Shown: positions 39,570 through 49,251, numbered from the stretch's first letter. The stretch is 64,000 nt of DNA from Lutimonas saemankumensis (GCF_020171465.1 NZ_JAIUZR010000006.1:62001-126000); one strand, 5' to 3'. Program-made: numbers and translations. Notes: generated by a model not told the origin, from the letters alone.

Positions 39570-40361
39570 CTATTTTTCTTGTAATTTTTTGACTGCTTCA
39601 ATTTGGGATGCAAAGAAACTACTTTTTTCCGGATATTTCAAACTTAAAACAGTAAAAGCCGTGATTGCTTTTTCATACTTTTTCTGCTCCACATAAACAT
39701 GTGCCAGAGTCTCTGTCATCAGATGCTCATTCTCTTGGGCACTATCTAAAGAAGCGTCAGAGAAACTATCAGATAATGAAGGACTTATTTTAGGGTTGCT
39801 TGCAATAAATTTATCTATTAACTGCCTTTGATCCGTATTTTTCAGATCCTTTTCAGCATATGAAACAGCATCCCTTTTTAAAAGATGATTCTCATTTCCT
39901 CTGTCAATGGGTTCAAACTTGCTTAACTGAAGCCACTCACGAAATGAATAAGACTCATCTTTCTTAAATTCCAATGGTTTTCCAACCCCAAGTGTTTCTT
40001 CGGGACTCTTTTCAGACTCAGCAGTAAACACCTCTGCTTTAGTGGGTTCGGCTTTGGGTTCAGGGGAAGTTTCCACAGCACTCTCCATTGACTCCTTCAG
40101 ATCTGCCGGAGCGGCATGAATATCAAGGTCGTCTTTTGTAATATTATCAAAAAGAAGCGCCCTGTCGGTTGTGTAAGCAGCCGTTTTTTTGAGAAAATCA
40201 TTGTATTTAAAACTACGGCGGTTTTTTAAACCATTTAAATGAAGGTAATGAGCAACCTGGAAATAAGGATATTCATCAATAATCTGCTGTAGTCCAGCAA
40301 TTTGATCTTTGCGGATTCCATGAGGGTTAGTTAATATTTTATTGAATTCAATCAGGTTCAT
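39570..40361 (-). CDS. TPR-like protein of unknown function
   Basis: A 263-residue protein, taking the ATG at 40359-40361 (MNLIEFNKILTNP), which lies just after the lptE stop; an earlier in-frame start at 40388 would overlap lptE. The middle (about 85-190) is acidic and low in complexity. The C-terminal part (about 215-260; TLAHVYVEQKKYEKAITAFTVLSLKYPEKSSFFASQI) is one clear tetratricopeptide-type unit. No signal peptide is apparent. It is kept between lptE and secG, which suggests a link to envelope assembly, but no function is known to me. Confidence 0.75.
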   Translation of the reverse strand: MNLIEFNKILTNPHGIRKDQIAGLQQIIDEYPYFQVAHYLHLNGLKNRRSFKYNDFLKKTAAYTTDRALLFDNITKDDLDIHAAPADLKESMESAVETSPEPKAEPTKAEVFTAESEKSPEETLGVGKPLEFKKDESYSFREWLQLSKFEPIDRGNENHLLKRDAVSYAEKDLKNTDQRQLIDKFIASNPKISPSLSDSFSDASLDSAQENEHLMTETLAHVYVEQKKYEKAITAFTVLSLKYPEKSSFFASQIEAVKKLQEK

Positions 40362-40365
40362 ATAG

Positions 40366-40869
40366 TTACCATTTAGCAACGGCCGCATTGAAAATGTCCT
40401 GGGTTATTCTTTCAAAGATCTCTTCATATGCATTATCCAAAACACCTCCTGTAAGTTGCAAACTTCCGTCATAGTCACTGTAGAATGAAAATGTCTGTTC
40501 AAAATCATCCTCCTCGTTTAAACGATTATAGAACCTGACCCTCACTGCAATGGTCAAACGGTTTTGAGCGGCTGTTTGTTCTGCGGTTGCCGCAATTGGA
40601 ATGATTCTGTATTGAGTTATTTCTCCTTCAAAATGAAGATCACCACCTGAATCAGTCAATTTAAGGTTGGTTTGTCTTAAAAACAGGTCCTGAAGCGCAA
40701 CGGTAAATCGCTGGCTCAATGTAGGCTCAACCAAAACAGCAGTATTTGGAAAAAAATCAATTTGTATGGTTTCGGCATCACCTGTACTTCCACCTGTAAA
40801 TGAATAGCTTCCGCAACCCGCAGGAATAAACAGAAACAGAAAGGAGAAAACCAAAAGAATTTTTTTCAT
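40366..40869 (-). CDS. lptE: LPS-assembly lipoprotein LptE
   Basis: A 167-residue outer-membrane lipoprotein (lipobox PAGC, Cys19). It matches the Bacteroidetes LptE pattern: GSYSFTGGS after the Cys, VEPTLSQRFTVALQDLFL in the middle and FNAAVAKW at the end. LptE plugs the LptD barrel for delivery of lipopolysaccharide to the cell surface. LptD is not in the window. It lies 83 nt after the sigma-54 activator gene and next to the TPR-like gene. Confidence 0.9.
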   Translation of the reverse strand: MKKILLVFSFLFLFIPAGCGSYSFTGGSTGDAETIQIDFFPNTAVLVEPTLSQRFTVALQDLFLRQTNLKLTDSGGDLHFEGEITQYRIIPIAATAEQTAAQNRLTIAVRVRFYNRLNEEDDFEQTFSFYSDYDGSLQLTGGVLDNAYEEIFERITQDIFNAAVAKW

Positions 40870-40952
40870 GATCTATTAGAATGAGTTCCAAAAACCGGAC
40901 TTGAGGATACAAAAACTGCTTGTATAGCAAATAAACAATTTAAGCACCGAAA

Positions 40953-42191
40953 TCACAAATTATATTGGTTTATTTTTCTGTAAAGTGTACGCTCTGAAAT
41001 TCCCAATTCCTTTGCAGCCAGTTTTCTTTTTCCTTTGTTTCTTTCCAGGGCCTGTTTAATCATTTCAACTTCCTTTTCCTGAAGAGATACAGTTTCTTCA
41101 ACGGTTTCTGCATCATCAAAGGAAACAACTTCAGGATTGGGCTCAAAGGAATCTCTTTGTTCACCTGAGATAATTTCCAGTGTAGGAGCCTCATTTTCGG
41201 GCGTACTTTTACCGTAAATTTTATCAATCAGAACCTGAGTACTTTTTTCCGGCCGAGAAGGATCTTCATTTAGTAATTCCTTGGTCAGTTTTTTGAGATC
41301 TGTAATATCATTTCTCATGTCAAAAAGTATCTTGTACAATATTTCTCTCTCATTGGCAAAATCACTTTCCTGTTTACGATCTGATACCAGTGCGGGAAGG
41401 TTCTGATTATAATCGGGTAGGTAGGATCGCAATATAGGCCCTGTAATATTTCTGTTCTGTTCAATAACAGAAATCTGTTCCGTAAGGTTTCTTAGTTGCC
41501 TGATATTACCTTTCCACTGATTGGATACCAAAGCTTCAATAGCCTCATCATCCAGCCGAATGGTCGGCATTTTGTATTTTTGGGCGAAGTCGGCCGCAAA
41601 TTTTCGAAACAAGAGATGAATATCATCAGGTCTGTTACGCAATGGGGGTAGAAAAATTTCAACGGTACTCAAACGATAATACAAATCCTCTCTGAATTTT
41701 CCTTTTTGAATAGCTTCAGACATATTGAGATTGGTGGCGGCCACGATCCTGACATCGGTCTTTTGAACTTTTGAGGAACCAACCTTAAGAAATTCTCCGT
41801 TTTCAAGAACCCTGAGTAACCTCACTTGTGTTGTTAACGGAAGTTCACCTACCTCATCAAGAAAGATGGTTCCTCCGTCGGCGACCTCAAAATAACCGCT
41901 TCGTGTTTGTGAAGCTCCTGTAAAGGACCCTTTTTCATGGCCAAAGAGTTCGCTGTCAATGGTCCCTTCAGGGATGGCACCACAGTTTACGGCAATATAT
42001 TTAGCATGCTTTCTATGCGAAAGGCTGTGAATAATTTTAGGGATGACTTCTTTACCCACCCCGCTTTCTCCCGTTACCAGAACAGAAATATCGGTTGGTG
42101 CAACACGCATGGCTTTTTGCAAAGCCAGGTTTAACAGGTTGTTGTTACCAATGATTCCAAAACGTTGTTTAATACTTTGTAATGAGTCCAA
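40953..42191 (-). CDS. Sigma-54-dependent transcriptional activator without receiver domain
   Basis: A 412-residue bacterial enhancer-binding protein. The AAA+ domain fills about 12-240: Walker A GESGVGKE (41-48), the sigma-54 contact loop as GSFTGA (88-93, Ser for the common Ala), Walker B GGTIFLDEVGELP and an arginine-finger region. The C-terminus (about 375-412; GKRKLAAKELGISERTLYRKINQYNL) is a Fis-type helix-turn-helix. There is no N-terminal receiver or GAF domain, so activity must be set by abundance or a partner. A linker of about 130 acidic residues joins the two parts. Sits between miaB and lptE. Confidence 0.92.
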   Translation of the reverse strand: MDSLQSIKQRFGIIGNNNLLNLALQKAMRVAPTDISVLVTGESGVGKEVIPKIIHSLSHRKHAKYIAVNCGAIPEGTIDSELFGHEKGSFTGASQTRSGYFEVADGGTIFLDEVGELPLTTQVRLLRVLENGEFLKVGSSKVQKTDVRIVAATNLNMSEAIQKGKFREDLYYRLSTVEIFLPPLRNRPDDIHLLFRKFAADFAQKYKMPTIRLDDEAIEALVSNQWKGNIRQLRNLTEQISVIEQNRNITGPILRSYLPDYNQNLPALVSDRKQESDFANEREILYKILFDMRNDITDLKKLTKELLNEDPSRPEKSTQVLIDKIYGKSTPENEAPTLEIISGEQRDSFEPNPEVVSFDDAETVEETVSLQEKEVEMIKQALERNKGKRKLAAKELGISERTLYRKINQYNL

Positions 42192-42250
42192 AACAATCTA
42201 TTTAAAGGCATTTCCTCCAGACTTACAGTGTCAGAATAGCCTGTTCATTC

Positions 42251-43693
42251 TTATGATACCCTCGTTCCAATCAAAGTAGCAGAGGTACAGTCATCGATTC
42301 TTACCATTACCAGGTCTCCAATTTTTTCATCTCCTTTTGGAAAAACAGCAACTGCATTTTGAGTATTTCTACCCATCCAGTGCGCTGAAGACTTTTTCGA
42401 ATCACCTTCAATTAAAATTTCAACGGTCTTCCCGACGAACTGTTCCATTCTGTAAAGACCGTGTTTTTGCTGCAGGTTGATAATTTCGGATAATCTTCTT
42501 TTTTTAACTTCTAAAGGTACATCATCTTCCATTTTTTTTGCAGCAGGCGTGCCGGGGCGTTCAGAATAAGCAAACATGAATCCAAAGTCATATTTGACAT
42601 ATTCCATCAGGGAAAGGGTATCCTTATGGTCCTCTTCGGTTTCGCCGGAAAAACCGGCAATCATATCCTGGGAAATGGCACAATCCGGAATGATCCGATT
42701 GATATTATCAATGAGTTCGATATATTCTTCTCTGGTATGCTGCCTGTTCATCCTTTCAAGCATCCTTGTACTTCCGGTCTGAACCGGTAAATGAATATAT
42801 TTACAGATGTTGTCATATTTTGCCATACTGTGCAAAACATCGATACTCATGTCCTGAGGATTTGAGGTGGCAAATCGAATTCTCATTTTAGGGACTTCCA
42901 GGGCAACCATTTCCAAAAGTTTTGCAAAATCAATGGCTGTGGCCTGAGCGATTTCCGAGGCTTTTTTAAAATCTTTTTTTAATCCTCCCCCGTACCACAG
43001 GTAGGAATCCACATTCTGGCCCAATAAGGTAATTTCTTTGTAACCTTTTTCCCATAGATCACGTGCCTCACTCAAAATACTCTTAGGATCCCGGCTCCTT
43101 TCCCGGCCCCTGGTAAACGGAACCACACAGAACGTACACATATTGTCACATCCTCTTGTAATTGAGATAAAGGCCGAAACTCCATTGGAATTCAACCGGA
43201 CAGGAGTTACATCCCCGTAAGTTTCTTCTTTTGATAAAATAACATTGATGGCATCTTTGCCACTTTCTATCTCTTTTACGAGGTTAGGAAGGTCTCTGTA
43301 AGCGTCTGGCCCAACCACAAGATCAACCATTTTTTCTTCCTCCAGGAATTTGGTTTTAAGTCTTTCTGCCATACAGCCCAGCACGCCGATCTTCATGTCC
43401 GGATTAATGCGTCGCACCCGATTGTACTTCTGAAGCCTCTTGCGAATCGTTTGCTCCGCTTTTTCTCTAATCGAACAGGTATTTACGAGCACCAGGTCAG
43501 CTTCTTCAAGTAATGGAGTAGTGTTAAAACCTTCTTCGGCAAGAATCGAAGCAACGATCTCGCTGTCGTTCAAATTCATCTGGCATCCGTAACTTTCAAT
43601 AAAGAGTTTTTTCTTGTTTCCCTCTTTATTTTCAGTTACCAGAGCCTGTCCCTGTTTTTTTTCCTCAATTATTTTTTCACTTCCCATTTTCAT
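42251..43693 (-). CDS. miaB: tRNA-2-methylthio-N6-dimethylallyladenosine synthase MiaB
   Basis: A radical SAM methylthiotransferase of about 480 residues that adds a methylthio group to i6A37 of tRNAs reading UNN codons. The N-terminal UPF0004 domain holds an auxiliary cluster (ESYGCQMN, VNTCSIR, LGCMAE), the SAM cluster is in RGCDNMCTFCVVPFTRGRERSR, and a TRAM domain ends the protein. An upstream TTG at 43723 is in frame but lies in the promoter; the ATG at 43691-43693, or the one two codons on at 43687, is the probable start. The window's tRNA-Tyr and tRNA-Trp are typical substrates. Confidence 0.95.
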   Translation of the reverse strand: MKMGSEKIIEEKKQGQALVTENKEGNKKKLFIESYGCQMNLNDSEIVASILAEEGFNTTPLLEEADLVLVNTCSIREKAEQTIRKRLQKYNRVRRINPDMKIGVLGCMAERLKTKFLEEEKMVDLVVGPDAYRDLPNLVKEIESGKDAINVILSKEETYGDVTPVRLNSNGVSAFISITRGCDNMCTFCVVPFTRGRERSRDPKSILSEARDLWEKGYKEITLLGQNVDSYLWYGGGLKKDFKKASEIAQATAIDFAKLLEMVALEVPKMRIRFATSNPQDMSIDVLHSMAKYDNICKYIHLPVQTGSTRMLERMNRQHTREEYIELIDNINRIIPDCAISQDMIAGFSGETEEDHKDTLSLMEYVKYDFGFMFAYSERPGTPAAKKMEDDVPLEVKKRRLSEIINLQQKHGLYRMEQFVGKTVEILIEGDSKKSSAHWMGRNTQNAVAVFPKGDEKIGDLVMVRIDDCTSATLIGTRVS

Positions 43694-43708
43694 TTTTTTT
43701 GGGGTTTG

Positions 43709-43716
43709 CAAAGATA
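43709..43716 (-). promoter_or_regulatory. Candidate miaB promoter -7 box
   Basis: Read on the minus strand, TATCTTTG matches TAnnTTTG exactly, 15 nt before the ATG at 43693. This position argues against translation from the upstream TTG. No clear -33 TTG. Confidence 0.5.
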
Positions 43717-43833
43717 CAATCAATTTTTGTTTTTATGACATTTTGACAGAAAAAATGCGTTTCTCCTGAATCAAAAAGACTCCTTAAAAACCTGATTTTT
43801 GAACAGAAAAATTCTGATTTAAAATTTTCTATA

Positions 43834-43841
43834 TACTTTTG
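43834..43841 (+). promoter_or_regulatory. Candidate topA promoter -7 box
   Basis: TACTTTTG is an exact TAnnTTTG match 77 nt ahead of the topA start, giving a leader of about 70 nt. The -33 region (TTCTG) is only a partial match. Confidence 0.5.
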
Positions 43842-43918
43842 CAATCTCGAAATGGGCGGTTTAGGAGAAATCATTAAGCTTTCGATTTATCCTGAATCCA
43901 TCATAAAAAAAGATAATA

Positions 43919-46405
43919 ATGTCGAAGAATTTAGTCATAGTAGAGTCACCTGCCAAAGCCAAAACCATTGAAAGATTTTTAGGAAAGGATTATGTGGTAG
44001 AATCCAGTTTTGGCCATATTGCGGATCTGCCATCCAAGGAGCTTGGTGTTAATGTTGACGGGGATTTTAAACCGAATTATACGGTTTCTGCAGATAAAAA
44101 GGCAGTTGTCAAAAAATTGAAATCTTTAGCTAAAAAGGCTGATACGGTCTGGTTGGCCAGTGATGAGGACCGTGAAGGGGAAGCTATTGCCTGGCATTTG
44201 TATGAGCAGCTGAAACTAAAAGATGAAAATACAAAGCGAATTGTGTTTCATGAGATAACCAAAAAAGCGATTCTTAAGGCTATAGAGAATCCTAGAAGCA
44301 TCAATTATAATCTTGTGAATGCTCAGCAGGCCAGAAGAGTTCTTGACAGATTAGTAGGATATGAGCTTTCACCGGTTTTATGGAAAAAAGTAAAGGGAGG
44401 TCTTTCTGCAGGACGCGTTCAGTCTGTTGCTGTCAGGCTCATTGTTGAAAGAGAAAGAGAAATTGAAAATTTTATCCCCGAAGCTTCTTATCGGGTAGTC
44501 GGAGAATTCATCAATAAGAATGGTAAAAAGTTTAAGGCAAAACTTCCCAAGAATTTTAAAACAAGAGAAAAAGCAGAATTGTTCCTGGAGTCTTGTAAAG
44601 GTGCTTTGTTTATAATAGATGACCTTTCAACCAAGCCGGCAAAAAAATCTCCGGCGGCACCGTTTACCACCTCAACCCTGCAACAGGAAGCCTCCAGAAA
44701 ATTATATTTTCCGGTGGCCAAGACAATGGTTGTGGCCCAAAGATTATATGAGGCCGGTTTGATTACTTATATGAGAACAGACAGTGTAAACCTGTCAGAT
44801 GATGCCAAGAAGGCTGCTCAGGAAGAAATAGTTGCATCCTATGGAGAATCATTCAGCAGTCCTCGTGATTTTACAACGAAATCAAAAGGCGCTCAAGAGG
44901 CGCACGAAGCCATAAGGCCAACCAATATGAGTTCAAAAACTGTATCGGTGGAAAGTGATCAGGCAAGATTATACGAACTAATCTGGAAACGTACCCTTGC
45001 CTCTCAGATGAGCGATGCCAGACTTGAACGAACCAATGTACGAATTGCCAATGACAAGAATGAGGAAGTTTTTACGGCAAATGGTGAAGTGATAACCTTT
45101 GAAGGTTTTCTCAAGGTGTATCTCGAAGGAAATGATTCAGAGGAGGAAGATCAGGCCGGAATGTTGCCAAAACTGGCTGTTAATGAAATTTTGGAGAATA
45201 CCTATATTAATGCAACCGAAAGATATACGAAAGCTCCGTACAGGTATACGGAGGCATCTCTTGTAAGAAAGCTGGAGGAATTGGGAATAGGGAGGCCATC
45301 TACTTATGCCCCTACCATCTCAACGATTCAAAGAAGAGAATATGTGATAAAAGGAACGGTAGAAGGAAAAGACAGAAGCTATACCGAGCTGACGCTTTCA
45401 AACGAAGAGATCAGTGCAAAGACGCTTATTGAAAAGGTAGGAGCAGATAAAGGGAAAATGGTTCCCACGGATATTGGAAAGATTGTTAATGATTTTTTGG
45501 TCGAGAATTTTTCTTCGATTATGGAGTTCAGTTTTACGGCTGATGTTGAGAAGGAGTTTGATGAGATCGCTGATGGTAAAGAAAACTGGACCCAGATGAT
45601 CAAGGATTTCTACACCACTTTTCACGATTCAGTGGAAGATGTTTCAGAAAATGCGGATCGTGCCAAGGGTGAACGACTTTTGGGAGTGGATCCGGAGTCA
45701 GGTAAAAATGTTTATGCTCGCCTGGGAAGATTTGGAGCCATGGTACAGATAGGGGAGGCCACCGATGATGAAAAACCCAAATTTGCAAGTTTGCAGGGAG
45801 AGCAGACATTAGGTACGATTACTTTTGAGGAAGCGATGGATTTGTTCAGGTTGCCAAAGGCCTTAGGTGATTATGAAGGTGAAGAGGTAGTCGTTGCCAA
45901 TGGCCGGTTTGGCCCTTATGTTAGATTCGGTAAATCATTTGTGTCACTGGCCAAAGATGATAATCCTTTGTCAGTGTCACTTGACAGAGCCATTGAACTC
46001 ATCGAAGAAAAACGTCAGGCAGATGCCCCGATCGCTGAATATGAAAGCCTGCCTGTCCAGAAAGGAGTTGGCAGATTTGGACCTTTTATAAAGTGGAACG
46101 GCATGTTTATCAATGTGAACAGGAAATATGATTTTGAAAATTTGTCCTATTCAGATATCGTTGAGCTCATTGAAGCCAAAAAGCAGAAGGAAATTGAGAA
46201 GGTTGTTCATAACTGGGAAGAAGAAGGAATCCGTGTTGAAAAAGCGAGATGGGGAAGGCATAATGTATTAAAAGGTAAGATAAAAATTGAATTACCAAAG
46301 ACAGTTGATGCTCAAGCGCTTACCTTGGATGAAGTGAAGGAAATTATTGAGAAACAGGCACCCAAAAAAACGGCTCGCAAAAAGAGAACAGCAAAGAAGA
46401 AATAG
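43919..46405 (+). CDS. topA: DNA topoisomerase I
   Basis: An 828-residue type IA topoisomerase that relaxes negative supercoils. The Toprim domain starts the protein (VESPAKAKTIERFLG, DEDREGEAIAWHL), and the catalytic tyrosine lies in LITYMRTDSVNLS. C-terminal repeats (GRFGPYVRFGKS, GRFGPFIKWNG) are of the topoisomerase C-terminal type without zinc cysteines, followed by a Lys/Arg-rich tail (KKTARKKRTAKKK). Full length. It precedes the gliding locus and has its own terminator. Confidence 0.98.
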   Translation: MSKNLVIVESPAKAKTIERFLGKDYVVESSFGHIADLPSKELGVNVDGDFKPNYTVSADKKAVVKKLKSLAKKADTVWLASDEDREGEAIAWHLYEQLKLKDENTKRIVFHEITKKAILKAIENPRSINYNLVNAQQARRVLDRLVGYELSPVLWKKVKGGLSAGRVQSVAVRLIVEREREIENFIPEASYRVVGEFINKNGKKFKAKLPKNFKTREKAELFLESCKGALFIIDDLSTKPAKKSPAAPFTTSTLQQEASRKLYFPVAKTMVVAQRLYEAGLITYMRTDSVNLSDDAKKAAQEEIVASYGESFSSPRDFTTKSKGAQEAHEAIRPTNMSSKTVSVESDQARLYELIWKRTLASQMSDARLERTNVRIANDKNEEVFTANGEVITFEGFLKVYLEGNDSEEEDQAGMLPKLAVNEILENTYINATERYTKAPYRYTEASLVRKLEELGIGRPSTYAPTISTIQRREYVIKGTVEGKDRSYTELTLSNEEISAKTLIEKVGADKGKMVPTDIGKIVNDFLVENFSSIMEFSFTADVEKEFDEIADGKENWTQMIKDFYTTFHDSVEDVSENADRAKGERLLGVDPESGKNVYARLGRFGAMVQIGEATDDEKPKFASLQGEQTLGTITFEEAMDLFRLPKALGDYEGEEVVVANGRFGPYVRFGKSFVSLAKDDNPLSVSLDRAIELIEEKRQADAPIAEYESLPVQKGVGRFGPFIKWNGMFINVNRKYDFENLSYSDIVELIEAKKQKEIEKVVHNWEEEGIRVEKARWGRHNVLKGKIKIELPKTVDAQALTLDEVKEIIEKQAPKKTARKKRTAKKK

Positions 46406-46425
46406 TAGTAATGATTCATAATTCG

Positions 46426-46460
46426 AAGTCCTTTTAATTGAATAATTGAAAGGACTTTTT
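46426..46460 (+). terminator. Terminator after topA
   Basis: AAGTCCTTT / AAAGGACTT form a 9-bp stem with a loop of about 14 nt, followed by TTTATTTTTTG. It starts 21 nt after the topA stop. Confidence 0.8.
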
Positions 46461-46535
46461 ATTTTTTGTAAACACTAATCGCAAGGAAATGGAAATTTAA
46501 TTACATTGCGGCGATTTCATCTTTAACAATATCAT

Positions 46536-47693
46536 ATGAGTCTGGAGCTTCTTTTACCCGTGGAAGAAAAAGCAGTTGCCCACACTGCACTTCAATCAGA
46601 TCTGTCGCTGGGAAAAAATATTAAAATACATTCTAAGCAGGACGGACTCCCTGAGCTGGAAGATATCAATATAGCCATTCTTGGCGTAACTGAGGCACGA
46701 GGCGCTGTAGATAATATTGGAACCGGAAAAGGACTTGATATTATCCGAAAATTCATTTATCAGATGTTTCCGGGAAACTGGCACATGAAAATTGCGGACC
46801 TTGGAAATATTCCGAAAGGCAAGGAGATTGGCGATTCGTATTTTGTCATTCAGGAAATAATTGGCGAATTGCTTGAAAGAAATATTATTCCGGTAATAAT
46901 TGGAGGAAGCCAGGATATTACGTATGCCTGTTATCGGGCCTATGACAGGTTGAATAAGCCTGTTAACATTGTATCTGTGGATAACAGATTTGATCTTGGC
47001 GAAATGACCCCTAAACTGAATTCGCATAATTACCTTCATTATATTGTTATGGATAAGCCTAACAATATGTTTAATTTCAGCAATATCGGTTTTCAGACCT
47101 TTTTCAATTCTCAGGAAGAAATAGATCTGATGGACAAGTTGTATTTTGACGCCTACAGATTGGGCCAGGTAACAAATGATATTACTTCGGTTGAACCCGT
47201 TCTCAGGGATGCTGATATCGTAAGTATTGATCTTGGAGCCGTTAGGATTAGTGATGCCCCGGCAAATAATAATGGGGTACCTAATGGATTTTTTGGAGAT
47301 CAGATCTGTGCTATTAGCAGATATGCAGGTATAAGTAACAAGGTGTCTTCCTTTGGAATCTACGAATTCAATCCCAAATTTGACCAACGTGAAAATACGG
47401 CACATCTCATCGCCCAGATGGTTTGGTACTTTATAGAGGGAGTAAATCTCAGGATTAATGAATATCCCCTGGAGTCAGTAAAGAACTATAAAAAATATAT
47501 CGTTTTGGTTGAAAACGAAACGATCAATTTCTACAAAAGTGATAAAAGTGAGAGATGGTGGATGGAGATTCATTACAGCCATAATAATTCGGATAAATCC
47601 ACGTTAATACCATGTACTTATCATGATTATTTAACAGCGAATAATCAGATAATTCCGGAAAGATGGTTAAAAACCTTTAGAAAATTGAATTAG
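46536..47693 (+). CDS. Arginase/formimidoylglutamase-fold protein with degenerate metal site
   Basis: A 385-residue protein of the ureohydrolase fold. The three family motifs can be placed but are altered: GGDHS is GGSQD (123-127), DAHxD is DNRFD (149-153) and SxDxD is SIDLG (230-234). Of the six usual manganese ligands only three aspartates remain; both histidines and one aspartate are lost. It is therefore unlikely to be an active formimidoylglutamase and may be a pseudoenzyme or use another metal. It lies between topA and gldK, 154 nt before gldK. A C-terminal extension (about 310-385) is rich in aromatic residues. The fold is clear; the function is unknown. Confidence 0.8.
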   Translation: MSLELLLPVEEKAVAHTALQSDLSLGKNIKIHSKQDGLPELEDINIAILGVTEARGAVDNIGTGKGLDIIRKFIYQMFPGNWHMKIADLGNIPKGKEIGDSYFVIQEIIGELLERNIIPVIIGGSQDITYACYRAYDRLNKPVNIVSVDNRFDLGEMTPKLNSHNYLHYIVMDKPNNMFNFSNIGFQTFFNSQEEIDLMDKLYFDAYRLGQVTNDITSVEPVLRDADIVSIDLGAVRISDAPANNNGVPNGFFGDQICAISRYAGISNKVSSFGIYEFNPKFDQRENTAHLIAQMVWYFIEGVNLRINEYPLESVKNYKKYIVLVENETINFYKSDKSERWWMEIHYSHNNSDKSTLIPCTYHDYLTANNQIIPERWLKTFRKLN

Positions 47694-47847
47694 TACACAC
47701 TAAACTAGGTTTTTTAACGTTCTTAGGGAACAAAAGAATAGATTTTGTGTGGAATTTTTGTGATTATTTTTAATCAACACACCGATTTAAAAGTTGTATC
47801 AATAAGTTTTAATGTAACAATAACATCTTGTTAGAAAAGTAAAAATT

Positions 47848-49251
47848 ATGAAAAAGTTATCCCTAATCCTACTAGTAAGTGTCTTTGGTTTCCTTATCAG
47901 TTGTAAATCTGGTAATGACAGAGGTCAGTTAGTGGGCGTTTCGGCAAATAAGAAATTTTTTCCAGAAAAGCCATTTGGAATGGTGCTTATACCCGGTGGT
48001 GCGTTTACCATGGGTAAAGGTGATGAGGATGTAGCCGGTGCTTTTAGCGCCCCTTCCAGAACCGTTACCGTCAGACCATATTATATGGACGACACAGAGA
48101 TCACCAACAGTGAATACCGTGAATTTGTTTTCAGAGTTAGAGATTCTATCCTGAGAACAAAACTTGCTATTTTGGCCGAGGAGGCTGCAATAGGTGGCGG
48201 AGCTCCTGTTGAGCAGCGTAAAGGTGATGTGAGCGGAATTTCTAAGTATGCATTTAAAGAGCAGGATAGTACGGACAATGCCTACTATCAGTATATGATG
48301 GATAACTATGGAAGTTTGGGAGATATTAACTCTCCAACAGAAGGACGTTACCTGAACTGGGACGTGGAACTGGTTTGGAACACCAATGAGTTCCCGGATC
48401 AATACTATGCTGAGGCCATGGATAGTCTTTATCTTCCTATAGACGAATCTGTTGAGAGAAAAAGAAAAATTGATACGAGAAAACTTAAATATGTTTACCA
48501 GACTTTTGACAGAGCAAGTGCTGCAAAGAGAAATGGAAGTTCAAAAGATTTTCTTAAGAAAATTGAAGTAGCCGTTTATCCGGATACAGCAGTTTGGGTA
48601 AAAGATTTTAACTACTCTTATAATGATCCAATGCATCAGGATTACTTCTGGCACCAGGCCTATAATGAATATCCGGTAGTTGGAGTAAGCTGGAGTCAGG
48701 CGAAGGCTTTTTGTAACTTCAGAACACAAAAAAGAAACGATTACCTGGCTGGTAAGAAAAAAGGAACAGGCAGAGAGCCAAGTTTCAGATTGCCTACAGA
48801 AGCAGAATGGGAGTACGCGGCACGAGGAGGATTGGAATATGCTAAATACCCTTGGGGAGGACCATACACAATTACTGACAGAGGATGTTTCCTTGCAAAC
48901 TTTAAACCTGAAAGAGGTAATTATGCAGCCGACGGAGCCTTGTATACAGTTGAAGCAAGATCATACAATGCCAATGACTACGGTCTTTACAACATGGCAG
49001 GAAATGTTTCGGAGTGGACCGATACGGCTTATAACCCATCTTCTTATTACTTAGGATCTACAATCAACCCAAATGTAGTGGATGATACAAACCAAAGAAA
49101 AGTGATACGAGGAGGTTCCTGGAAGGACGTGGCTTATTTCCTTGAAGTTGGAACCAGAGATTATGAATATGGTGATTCAGCAAGAAGTTACATCGGATTC
49201 AGAACTGTTCAGGATTACATGGGAACAAAAATGACCGAGAAAAATAAATAA
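47848..49251 (+). CDS. gldK: Gliding motility/type IX secretion lipoprotein GldK
   Basis: A 467-residue lipoprotein (lipobox FLISC, Cys19) with an FGE-sulfatase (formylglycine-generating enzyme-like) fold: FGMVLIPGGAFTMGKGDED at the start of the domain, AEWEYAARGG, YNMAGNVSEWTDTAY and RKVIRGGSW towards the end. GldK (PorK in Porphyromonas) forms the periplasmic ring of the type IX secretion system with GldN under the outer membrane. A long insertion (about 80-260) splits the domain, as usual in GldK. First of the gldKLMN operon. Confidence 0.97.
   Translation: MKKLSLILLVSVFGFLISCKSGNDRGQLVGVSANKKFFPEKPFGMVLIPGGAFTMGKGDEDVAGAFSAPSRTVTVRPYYMDDTEITNSEYREFVFRVRDSILRTKLAILAEEAAIGGGAPVEQRKGDVSGISKYAFKEQDSTDNAYYQYMMDNYGSLGDINSPTEGRYLNWDVELVWNTNEFPDQYYAEAMDSLYLPIDESVERKRKIDTRKLKYVYQTFDRASAAKRNGSSKDFLKKIEVAVYPDTAVWVKDFNYSYNDPMHQDYFWHQAYNEYPVVGVSWSQAKAFCNFRTQKRNDYLAGKKKGTGREPSFRLPTEAEWEYAARGGLEYAKYPWGGPYTITDRGCFLANFKPERGNYAADGALYTVEARSYNANDYGLYNMAGNVSEWTDTAYNPSSYYLGSTINPNVVDDTNQRKVIRGGSWKDVAYFLEVGTRDYEYGDSARSYIGFRTVQDYMGTKMTEKNK

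Noticed and set aside
43677-43874. 65-codon minus-strand frame overlapping the miaB start
   Set aside because: It covers the miaB promoter box and start in another frame and shows no protein-like pattern.
46596-47405. 269-codon open frame antisense to the arginase-fold gene
   Set aside because: It lies wholly on the opposite strand of a well-supported gene and its translation has no domain, signal or plausible composition; it follows from codon bias of the sense gene.
47848-49251. GldK as a formylglycine-generating enzyme for the nearby sulfatases
   Set aside because: The fold is shared, but the gldKLMN context and the lipoprotein form identify it as a structural ring component of type IX secretion.
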